This document shows, one piece after another, positions 22,085-31,900 of a stretch of DNA of 64,000 nucleotides. The notes below the pieces were generated by a model. The model was not told the origin of the DNA. It saw only the letters and a list, made by a program, of their open reading frames with translations, and made no database searches. The position numbers were made by a program, and so were the translations under genes. The stretch's first letter is position 1. Every line of letters begins with the position of its first letter. The stretch comes from Undaria pinnatifida (lineage: Eukaryota > Sar > Phaeophyceae > Laminariales > Alariaceae): positions 1,117,324-1,181,323 of the forward strand of contig JABAKD010000009.1 in the NCBI GenBank assembly GCA_012845835.1, read 5' to 3'.

Positions 22085-22740
22085 AGACTTAGAAATGGTA
22101 CCATCCAGAGATAATATTGGCATGTACAAGACAAGATTAACACAAAGGGTGGAGCGAAGGGAAAGGCTAGCGAAAAATAAAAATGTCATACAAATAAAAA
22201 ATTCGAATAGAGATAAACGGGGGGTTGGACGAAGAAATTTGAAAAAAAACGTTCACGGCGCAATGGCGTACGAAAAAACTTCAATTTCGGTTTTGTGCAG
22301 GAAACCTGGACGAAACACAAAGATTAAGCAGATATACCAGTAGTCAGAAGAAGGAGTACGTGGATGCAAGTGTATATTTGCCTGTGTGGCAAAAAACTAG
22401 AGGGTAAGACTCACACAGTATGGGGATGTAAAATAGAAATGAAGGACCGGCATGTGTTCGAGGAAGAGAAGAGGAATTTGACAAATGTGACATGGAAGAG
22501 TTGTTTAGACTAATCGTTGAATGAAACGAGGATACAATCGCTACTTCAACAGACCGATTGTGTGTACAGGCGGAGAAACTGGAAGGGCAAAGGATAAATT
22601 AACCGTGTATATGTAGTATGTAAAGAAAAGGTAACGAGCGCCCATATGTTAGAGGTGTTGCTACTAGAAGTGGAAGCGGTGTTCGTTGTCGAAGGGATGC
22701 GCGATCAATAGTCATATGACTTGGCCAAGCAACCAATAAG
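22085..22740 (+). pseudogene. R1 non-LTR retrotransposon C-terminus (R1c), only copy on the plus strand
   Basis: Plus-strand reading: YKTRLTQRVERRERLAKNKN, then VHGAMAYEKT, then CLCGKKLEGKTHTVWGC at 22379-22430 (a CxC ... H ... C cluster that I take to be the C-terminal Cys/His motif of the family), then a worn tail near 22640-22735. Frames shift at least twice. It is 5'-truncated, at about 22085. It replaces block F between E2 and D2, and Repeat A copy A5 sits directly on its 3' side. Its orientation is opposite to the other three R1 pieces. Confidence 0.7.
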
Positions 22741-23065
22741 TACCCCCCCACCCTCCTGTGTTACCCCCCCACCCCCCCTTGCTCATGACGTAAGACTACA
22801 GGGTATATATGTAATATTGAACTCTACAGTAAGTAGTCATTGGTGTTGCCTCCCTCAAAACGGGTTATACATTATCTGTGGAAATATTGATTAACGTCAC
22901 TCTGTTCACCCTGTTAGACGTTTGTCCTAAAGAAGTCGCTGACCTAGATCAATAGTGGGGACACACACCTAGTAAATAGCGAGATTAAATTAACACACCC
23001 AGCATGTAAAGGCGAGGATCGCACAAAATTTGCAATCTCACAGTTGCAGTCGGTTTTCATGCATA
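22740..23065 (+). mobile_element. Repeat A copy A5, degenerate
   Basis: C-rich runs (22741-22779), then 'GGGTATATATGTAATATT', then a worn internal module ('CCTCAAAACGGG ... TGTGGAAATATTGA ... CACTCTGTTCACCCTG') and a worn RE ('AACACACCCAGCATGTAAAG', 'CTCACAGTTGCAGT'). Among the most diverged copies. Confidence 0.55.
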
Positions 23066-23097
23066 CATAATAACTAATTATAGTGAATCGCGGCCCC

Positions 23098-23173
23098 GTT
23101 CACTGTAGTGGGCCAGTCTCCACAGTTTTATTCTTTCGTTGTGGAAACCCGAGTTCGATTCTCGGATTGGACA
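23098..23173 (+). tRNA. tRNA-like sequence, probably pseudogene or SINE head
   Basis: A T arm CCGAG-TTCGATT-CTCGG at 23149-23165 has a perfect 5-bp stem. The following ATTGGAC (23166-23172) can pair with GTTCACT at 23098-23104 in six of seven positions, counting one G-T wobble. An A-box-like TAGTGGGCCAGTC starts at 23106. The middle is irregular: CCACA/TGTGG closes a 15-nt loop, which would need an intron or is decayed. The anticodon cannot be assigned. A working tRNA is possible but less likely than a tRNA-derived repeat. Confidence 0.4.
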
Positions 23174-24239
23174 CCGTGTCACGAATCGGAGCCCAAACAG
23201 GAGGAGTCAGTCTGGAATTAAGGTGGACATGCGCGTACATGCGTGGCAAAGAAGACGAGGGTATCTAGCCTACTAACATCGCAAGGTCCACACACAGGCT
23301 ATATCTGTAGCCCGCCTCAGGTATTCATAATGACTGACCTCCGAAGGTCCGATACGACCGAGTTCAGAAGGCGCTTGAGAGTTCCTCGGAGAAACACAGC
23401 AAGTCTTTGGGCAGGTGCTCAGGATGGGAAGCCTCCCGAGAAGGTAGTGTGAAAAAAATAACTTGATTGCTGATCCGAAGGTTTATGAACGTGAACCCAA
23501 GGACTTGAGGAATTGTGGCAGGGTGGGGCAACCACACATGACTAAGGGAGGGAACATAAATAACGCGTCCCCTACTATCACAAAAACGCCTGTCACAGTA
23601 ACTCTTGTAACGGTCACTGAACCGTAACAGGTGTCATTTTGCTCTAGGTGTAAGTTCTTGTTTGCGATTTTTTTCTTGACTCTTTCTCACAGGTAATTAC
23701 ACCGCGCGTGTCGTTCATGACATATTTACTTACGTATCACAGCTGTGAATATTGCAGGTCTGGATTTGTTATTCCACGCGTTTTTTTTTTTTTGAAAGGC
23801 GTGAGTACATCCATGTTGCCGCTGGTTATGCACAATCTCAGTATTGCTTACCATTCCTGATCAGATTTCCGAGTCTCAGACATCTCTAGCGACGGATCGC
23901 TCACTGGAAGGGACCTAAAGAAACATGGAATAGCTGAAGTCGACTGCTATTTAGTTGATAGGCAAAAGCTGACCACGGCGCACTACGCGAATTAATTTAA
24001 TGGGGAGAAATACAATATGCGGGGAAACGCGTTTTTGTTTTTTTCCGTCGGTGTATACTATACTCAAGTTGTAAATAGCTTATTACTTAAAAGTATCGGG
24101 GAACGTCACAGGGAATATTTAAGACAAACTATACTCTAAATTGGTCTGTCGGCTAGAACGACCAAATGTAAGGTACATATGCCCGTAGCATGCGCGTATT
24201 ACTACGGTGGGGATCACGTTACGCGCACCCCACGTCGAC
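23174..24239. other. No feature recognised
   Basis: No repeat landmark or domain-like ORF. It contains a T run near 23788 and short inverted words (for example CCTGTCACAGTAACTCTTG near 23588 against GGTCACTGAACCGTAACAGG near 23613), too short to call. Confidence 0.3.
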
Positions 24240-26395
24240 AACTCCATTCCTCCTCTTTGTCTTTCCCTATATGTCGTTCTTCTCTTTTTTTATTTTTCCT
24301 CCTCTTTAGTTTGCCCGTTTTGTACGTAAGCACCATTTTCTAAACTATATTTTTTTCTTCGCCATCTCAAGTGATGTGCACTGGTCTGTCCATGCCACCT
24401 CAGCAGCTCTCCTTAAACGAGTATGGATCAGGAGCTCGATGTGCATCTTTGTATCAGTAAAGCTGCATGTCTCCCTAAACGCGACTTTGGGATAAATGGA
24501 AAGTCCACCCCAATCATAAATGTAATGACTTGCGTATGATACATATCACATAAACAATGGGGTTCCAACGACACAGGGTAGTGTGGTAGTCGTTACAGCG
24601 ATTGATTTTGTTGCGAATCCCAGATAAACGGAATACGTTTGTGCGAATTCTGCTACCTTTATCGTTGCATGCGTCATAGTAGCGCGGGTGCATCGCTTGA
24701 GTTTGGATAAACCGCCCTCGTACGAACACAAAGAAAAAAAAAAAAATCCCCAGTCAAACGCAACTGGGTAGTCTGTGTACTTGAATGGTCCGCACCATGT
24801 GAGGCCATGAACGAGATATCTCCAAATACGTACACTTTCTAAGGCCCAAACGAAGATATAGTTCGAGGAAGGCGAAAATGAACTCCGACCAAGATATTCA
24901 TGGATAAGTGGATGTATAACGATTAATGTGATAAGGGTATAATGCACAAGCGGTACTTACTACATGCCTCAGGAGCCACGCCAACCAGAACCGTATTTGG
25001 TTGACGCAGAACCGTATTTGGTTGACGCGTGTAACCCGCCATAGTCGCAGCATGGGTAGTACTGAAGACAAGGTAAAGTGTTTGACGGATATGGTACTTA
25101 TGAAGGAATAGTGGGGCAAGGATGCCTACCTATTTTTTCTAGGCTCTATACTTGATTGTCATACCACAAACAAAACCCAATTTGGAAAAGACACCCAAAA
25201 ATTTAATTACCTGACGGACAGCCGCACATGGCTGAACATTGGAAAGACAAGAAGGGGTGTAAAGCACAACGGGTAGTTTATCGGTCGCGAACGAATCTGG
25301 GGGTTAAACGTATTTGCTTCAGCAACTTGTATACCTCTATCGTACCAAGTAGTAAATCCCATATTTTTGAGTAACGTACGGACCATCCTTTCTTTATAGT
25401 TCGATATTGCGAGTGGAAATCATCCAAAGCTAGGTAATCCGATTTCGTGTTCATCAACAACTATCGTTTTTGGAAGAAATTAGGAAGTGCGCACAGTATA
25501 ATGGAGAATGTATGTCAGTCAATATATACCGTCGTATGTATAACTCATATTTCCTGCCATTATTTCGAAGTTCATGTGTTGATATCGATAACATACACAA
25601 TATAACACGACAAAACATGCCTAGATAACAACACGGACCTTTACATTGCCGCGTGGACCATCAGCAGGTGCCCTGTCCGCGGTTGTTGTGTTGGTCTTCC
25701 GCTTAGAAGGCAGGACGTAATTTAAAGACTATTGAGTCAGAGGGGAAGTAGTTGAGGTGACATAATAAGTTAGAGGGACTACATCTAAACCATACCTTCA
25801 TTTGACATGCCGAAACTAGATCACCCTAACATCGGAACAATATTACCTTTAACACTAGTTTAGGAAAACCTGACGCATTTGCGAAGGAATTACCAACTTT
25901 GGCTTCCACTTGTTTCCGCTGCAGTACAAACATTCTCTTTTCTTTGTCCAAGCCTATCGTTAAACCTAGAAGCGCACAAGCGTTGCGTAAGTAGCTTGGC
26001 TGGAATGTCTGAGAATCAAAATAGCACGTTAGCTGAAAAGGGATGCCAATAACTGCTGTCTCTGGAAGTGGCCACAAAATTGTATGAGTCAATCCATTTC
26101 AAGCCTCCATCAGGTGAGCAATAGAGGTCGCACATGGTGCGGAGGTCCGCGTGACAAGAGGTTATTTGTATCATGCGCCTTACCCTTCACGCGGCGTTCC
26201 AGACACCTCACCGAGCCTCGCGCTTGCCCTTCGCGTTCTGTTCACGCGATGTCTGACTGATTAGTGAGGCCTGCACTTCTTCTGCGCGTCATATTGAGGA
26301 TAGGGGGGTCATGGGTCTTGAAGGACTATGGCTATGCCTTAATTAAGTGCACACCCCCCGCTGTCCTCCCGAAACGACGGTATCCGTTGACTACA
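24240..26395 (+). repeat. Background block D, copy 2 (D2)
   Basis: Matches D4 and D5: 'TACATATCACATA' (24540), 'GGTAGTGTGGTAGTCGTTAC', 'CCTTTATCGTTGCATGCGTC' (24656), 'AATGGTCCGCACCATGTGAGG' (in pieces, 24784-24804), 'AACGTACGGACCATCC' (25373), an AG/GTGCCCTG junction near 25669, and 'CTGCTGTCTCTGG' (26052). It ends 'CCGTTGACTACAATTTTAAA', directly abutting the microsatellite tail of RT2a. Confidence 0.65.
24986..25027. repeat. 21-bp perfect tandem duplication
   Basis: CAGAACCGTATTTGGTTGAC plus G occurs twice in a row (24986-25006, 25007-25027). D4 (55965) and D5 (61780) have a single diverged unit, so this is private to D2 and young. Confidence 0.9.
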
Positions 26396-26545
26396 ATTTT
26401 AAATGTTGTTGTTGTTGTTATTATTGATGTTGTTGTTGTTGCTACTGTCCGCTGTCACAGGACGAACTCCGGTCACTCTGGAGCTAAGGAATACCCCAGA
26501 GAATAAACACAAACAAGTCAAAGGTCGTACACATATATTTATCGT
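26396..26545 (-). mobile_element. RT2a 3' tail with (AAC)n microsatellite, cut off from its body by Repeat A
   Basis: On the plus strand a GTT-rich run (26404-26443) is followed by 'GTCACAGGACGAACTCCGG' and 'GGAATACCCCAGAG'. The same order occurs at 57363-57520 (RT2c) and, shorter, at 32268-32345 (RT2b). On the RT2 sense strand this is the 3' end, closing in (AAC)n, as expected for non-LTR elements that end in short tandem repeats. It stops at 'ACACATATATTTATC', where inserted DNA starts. Confidence 0.55.
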
Positions 26546-26693
26546 CAGAAAATAATGATAACTGCTGTATGATGATGGTGACAAACCGTGAATGACCACA
26601 TCACCTTGCCTGTTGAATTTGGCAATACCTATCTCTTTCTTATCATTAACGATGTCAGAAAAAATAGTTTACTACAAATATTCTATAAAATGT

Positions 26694-26785
26694 GTAATAC
26701 GCGCGATCGAAGTATCACACACAACTTGCAAAGATGAGTTTCGACGAAACCTTCGATCTCACAGCTGGAGTGTATTCTTTGATTA
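26694..26785 (+). mobile_element. Repeat A copy A6, right-end module only
   Basis: A well preserved RE ('CGCGCGATCGAAGTATCAC ... GATGAGTTTCGACGAAACC ... CTGGAGTGTATT') without any internal module. It stands about 80 bp left of the full-length copy A7. It may be a solo end left by deletion, or the left-hand RE-like module of a larger composite with A7, as in A4. Confidence 0.7.
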
Positions 26786-26864
26786 TTAATTTAGAATATT
26801 CTAGCTCTCGATCCATGTATCATACAACAACAAAATATGATGATTTAACACGTTATTTACTACA

Positions 26865-27971
26865 CTTTAACACTAGGTTGTATACTGCTTCCTACATCAA
26901 ACCTTCAAAAATAGTAAACTTTACCAGGCAGATGGTATGAAAGGATGTGTTATTGATTCAATCGTCAGGTTTTTCCCCTTTTAGGATTTCAAGTTTCCGC
27001 GCACATATTGAAATGTCCCGCCCCCCGCCCCTCTCCCCTCCTCCCCTCCCCTGACCGTGACCCCTCTTGTTCATAACCCCCCCCCCCCCCCCACGCTGTC
27101 CCCCGACCCCCCCTCCCCCTTCCGCCTAGTTTGTTTAAACGCCCGACTCACAATCGGCATCGGCCAGAGTAACAAACCCCCCCTCTTTTCCAATCACCGG
27201 CACGATCGCCTAGACGTAACACCACGCGTGAAACAAGCCCCTACACATCTTTGATCTCACGGCTGAAGTGCACTTGAATATTAATTGTGACCTGAACTTC
27301 TTAAACCCCCCCCCCCCTCGCCCCTTCTCGCTATCCCTTGCTCAAAGGCCCCACCTAATATCGAAATTCGCCAGATTTATAAACACTATACGCACTGGAC
27401 ATCACCTTAGTATCTCTTGAGAGCCATCCATGCCGCTGCTTTCCCCCCCCCAACCGTGAACGCCCCCTTCTTCCCCACCACCCGCACCGTCGCCTAGACC
27501 TAGCACCACACGTACAACAAACCCCTCACCTAAAACCCTTCCTTGGAACCCCCCCCCCCACGCCCCCCTCCCCCCGCCCCCTCCCCCACCCCCTACCTTC
27601 CCATTCCCCCCCCCAACCCATCCCAACTCCACCCCCTCGAACACTCTGCCCTCTCTCTACTCACTGATTGTACGACTTACCCCAAGATATACATGATAAC
27701 CTGATGCGTTCTTTCCAAAACCGTCACATTTATCGCCTCAAAATATTGTGTAGTTTCCACACACTGACTGAGCTGCCCCACACGCCCGACCCCTGCCCCA
27801 ACCCCCCCCCCCCACCTCCATGATAAACCGGGGCATAAATATTTTTTTTTTTTTTTTTTTCAAATTTATATATATATTTTCTCTTCCTTCTTTTTTCTTT
27901 TTCCGCAAAACCGTCATATTTATCCCCTTTTAAAATTTATAGCTTACACGCACAAATTGCCCGCCCGTCCG

Positions 27972-28021
<50 letters not shown>

Positions 28022-28383
28022 ACCTCCAACCTCACTCCCTTTAGATCAAAACCAGGGCCCCACGTCCTGCAAACCTTCGCTCTCCCCTCACCGGCTATTC
28101 GACCTACAGGAGTTACTTGATGAACGAATGCATTTCCTTCCACAGCTGTCAAATTTTGTCCCTCTCTAAAACGGGTTTTATAGTTTTCGCGCACAGACTG
28201 ACTAAAATCACCCTGTTGACCCTGATAGCTACCATGTAGTTGTAAGGGGAGTCGCCGAACTATATACTTCATGAGGACACACAACTCGTAATACGCGCGA
28301 TCGGAGTATCACACACAGGTTGCAAAGATGAGTTTCGACGAAATCTTCGATCTCACAGCTGGAGTGTATTTTCATTTTTATAA
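26865..28383 (+). mobile_element. Repeat A copy A7, longest copy, nested in RT2a
   Basis: The left module ('ACATCAAACCTTC ... TTTACCAGGCAGATGG') also starts A10. Then follow alternating M modules ('CCGTCA-ATTT-TCCCC ... GTTTCC-CGCACA') and N modules ('CGCCAGAGT/CGCCAGATTTATAAACAC', 'ATCGCCTAGACCTAGCACC') separated by C homopolymers. One of these is 49 uninterrupted C (27972-28020). It ends in the last M module (28140-28200) and RE (28287-28372), then 'TATAATATATATCGCAG', where RT2a resumes. The long Pro- or Gly-rich ORFs in it are homopolymer artefacts. Confidence 0.75.
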
Positions 28384-28384
28384 T

Positions 28385-30440
28385 ATATATCGCAGATGAC
28401 GCAATCATATCTCCGCCACAAACATATAAAATTATCAAGTCGGGAGTCACCCTACGACGTGTCAGGTCCATACTGGGGCATACATCTCACTGCTATTGCC
28501 TGGAAATATCGACTACACCGCTTGCCACCTAAGAAAGGCTACCACGTATATAGTGCACGTAGTACATATCACTACCCACACCCACGTCAGACGCAAGCCT
28601 ATTGGGATAAAGAACATGAAAAAAAATACAAGAAAAAAAATGAACGGAAAGGCAATACTAAAAAGCGGATAAAAAGGACATAAAGAATATACCAAAAAAG
28701 CAAGAATTGACGAGACAACAAGAAACAAGCAAAGGAAAAGAGAAAATAACGCCATACTAATAGACCCTAGGAACCGACTGAAGACGGCATTAGGCTCATA
28801 AACGGTATCAACAGCATAAATGGTACAGGGGAGAGAACTCAACAAGGCGAAGTCGGGGCGGCCATGCGCGAATTTGTGGCGTCCATTGAAAAGGCACACA
28901 AATTTCAAGACGATGAAGGATAGACCTACACTACCAGCTCTTGGGCAGGACAACCCCCTCACCTCCCCCCGCCTCACCTACCTTCCCCAACACCTTCCCC
29001 CCCTTCCCACTCTCCCCAGCCGCTTAGAGATGCAGACCGTGGACGGTGTTGCCGCGGCCTTCGCACGTCGCTCTGCAGCTCTGCGTCACACTGGCTCGGG
29101 ATATTTACGCGTGAATAATCGGCCCCCTCTTCTACTCGTCGAAACCGTCTGTCGGCCTTCTGAGCAGCGTTTCGCCACCATTCGAATTCCGTTCCAAAGA
29201 CCGACGTATTCTCTTTCAGATTCTGTAGTAGATCATTCTCTTGCCCCCCTGAGTAGCCCGTACACCCAACTCTTTGAATATCACCCTCTGTGCAGACGCT
29301 CTTTCCCCATTCGTGCCACGATTCCACCCTTCGTTCGCGCTCAATCTTCTCTATCCTTTCGGAAGCTATCGCGGCAAGCCAGTTGGCGTACGATAGGGCG
29401 TGGTCGTCGCTCTTCCAGCTCGGTAATGCGGGGCATCGGAGGAGCATGAAGTAGTGAACTCGTTGTAGTCTGTCATAGTCAGGCTTGTTTCGGCTCCACG
29501 TCACACCACGGTGTGGTGGTGTCTTGATAACCTCGACTTTCAGTAACCCCACCTTCAACTGTAAGCGCACACCCGGGAGATCATAGGTTTCCATCTTGTA
29601 CAGCTGGAAGAACGACCAAGTCCTCTGAAGATGCCGCGTTATTTCTGCGGTGGTAGCCCCGCCAAAGTACTCCAACTTGTAAACTTTGTTTGTACACCTG
29701 GCCTGTGGCGTTGATTGTTGACGACACCTTACCCCCGTATTTGGTTTTCAGACACATAATCTCTGTTTTCGCCTTGGAAACCGTAAGGCTGAACGCCGAG
29801 CGCCAAGTCATGATCACCGTCGTTATCCTCCCGAGCCCTTCGTATGTTCGCGATACGATGCCCTTATCGTCAGCGTACAGCATACCCCATACTATCTGCA
29901 CCTCCTCCTTCTCCATGCCCCTCCGGCCGTCGATTTGGCCTGTGCGAGAAGTGCCCTTCTCCTCGCCTTCCACCTTCTTTTGTTAGAGCTGTGCCATGTT
30001 TTCCATAATTGCTGCCTACGCGACGAAGCGCTTGTTGTCAGCGCGCAATACCGCTGTAAAAAGCATGTTGAAGAGCAGTGGCGCGAGAACACATCCTTGC
30101 CTGAGGCCTTGCCCCACGTCAATTTGTTTTGAACAATCTCCATCTTGGAATCACACGCATGCTTAAATGCCGTTGTGGATTTACGGATGACGGCGAGCAT
30201 TCTCGGTTGCACGTCGGAACAAGCTGAGACATCCCACAGAAGGATTTGGTCGACGGAGTCATATGCTTTGATTAGGTCGATAAAGCACAAGTACAAGGGG
30301 GCCTCCGTCCGTGCCAGTTCATGCAGTCGTCGTTATAGGAACATCGTGTCAACCGTCGAGCGCTGGGGCTGAACCCACACTGTTCCTCAGCCAGAATGTT
30401 CTCGCGTTCGCAATAGTCACTTTGGCCACTCGCGATGACT
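28385..30440 (-). pseudogene. RT2a non-LTR reverse transcriptase, 5'-truncated
   Basis: The minus strand reads, 5' to 3': LAEEQCGFSPSARRLT (about 30380-30410), LCFIDLIKAYDSVD (motif A, FIDLIKAYD at 30259-30285), GMLYADDKGIVSR with an intact YADD box at 29868-29879, FSLTVSKAKTEIMCL, MEYFGGATTAEITRHLQRTW, VTWSRNKPDYDRLQRVHYFM, and GYSGGQENDLLQNLKE. Parts are in different frames; the 233-codon minus ORF (28974-29675) covers the post-RT region. It is the best preserved RT in the window but is not functional. The 3' UTR (28385-28960) is A-rich on the plus strand and matches 32340-32740 and 57980-58450. Sequence 30441-30800 is not clearly assigned. Confidence 0.8.
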
Positions 30441-30799
30441 TAGAGGAGTACTCTGCCGGCGTGAGACGAGGTTTCGTTCAACCATTTGTGGGGGGGAGTC
30501 CATCCTCACACGCTTGCTGTGACTCCACATCGGCGGTTTTCGCTGGCGACGTGCCACAGCCGTTGCACGACGAGCATTGTACGTAGGACAAAAAAATGTA
30601 AGTAACGTTTTTGTATATAAGGGGGTTACAGAAGCAAAAAAAAGAGTAGACACCTATCTGCATCAGCGACCCTAGTATATAATGCAGATGGGTCCCTTTC
30701 AAATTGCCTTTAAGGGCGACTCCACCCACCATCGCCATGACTCCACCGCAGCGACTCTCGCTTGTCGCATGATATAGCCATTGAGCGCCAGGTGTTAAT

Positions 30800-31900
30800 G
30801 GTACGACCTACCAAGGAAACAATACTTCTATGTACTAGCCACAAAGTGCTACCTCGATCGTACTCAACACGCCCTCTTACGTGTGAAATTAGAAACGAAT
30901 AAAACAGACCTGACCCGCGATGTTGTGATAATCTTTGTGCCCGACCCGTGGGTTGAGCCATGACCCGTAAAAGACCTGGAAAAATCCTTTTTCGGCTTAC
31001 ATCTCATGTTCATTTACCGATATTTCCTCCAATATCAAAAGTAATGGGGAGCGTTCCCAACACTCTGTCACGACCCGCATTATAGGTGTGGGATTCTCCC
31101 ATTTTCGTTTTCCTTCTCCATTTGATTCGTTACCTTCGCACTACTCTCGTGCTCCCTCCCAGCGGTGATTCGTGTAATTACTTGGATTTATTGCGACTTG
31201 AGATAGCAACCACATATGGGTTATCCGGAAATGGTATTCGACTGGCGGTGTAGGATTCCGCTCTGTTTTAAAAGCTGATGTTCATCTCGGGGTAGAACGA
31301 GGGCAGCCATAATAAATCGTTCTCTGAATACCTAAGCTATGGTTGTGTTGGGCGGATTGCGTTCGCAATGTCTGTCAAAATAAACCGCCTCACACCTCCG
31401 GTGAGAGGTGCACAGCATCAAAATTGACAAGTATCAAAACGATATACGTGCTCTGGGGTATGCCTATAGCAACCACGACGCATATTAAGGTACCGGCGGC
31501 ATATATCAATGCATATTACCAAGCGCTTCGTATCATTGTAAGGAACTTTACACTGTAACGTGATTGAGATCCGAGGCTTCAAAACACTTTCGATGTACAA
31601 TCCCATGGTCTCTACAATACCCACATCACATAAACAACGCGCGATACGATAGTCGTAACTTGTGGCTGAGATGTTATTTGAAGCGCGGGTCGCTTTAACT
31701 TAATGTTATCGGGATGTCATTCTCATGTCCCAACATTTCTCTGTTTGCAAACCAAGGGCGGGCATGGATCGGTCTGTCCGGCATCGTTTTTCGTTGCCGC
31801 CAAAAAAGTGTTTTGGCTGAAGTAAACTCGCAAAACACCTCAAGGTTCGAGGATTTTATTTAAAACTATCAAGAGATGGTGCATCTCTACAGCACTATTG
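30800..31900 (+). repeat. Background block E, copy 3 (E3)
   Basis: 'ACTAGCCACAAAGTGCTACC' (30834) and 'GCCCGACCCGTGGGTTGAG' (30939) match the start of E4 closely. 'CACATATGGGTTATCCGG' (31210), 'GGTGAGAGGTGCACAG' (31399) and 'TATAGCAACCACGACGCAT' (31465) follow in the same order. No conserved ORF. Confidence 0.65.

Noticed and set aside
28974-29675. 233-codon minus-strand ORF, the longest in the window, as a gene
   Set aside because: It is the post-RT part of RT2a. Its neighbouring parts are in other frames and it has no own start context.
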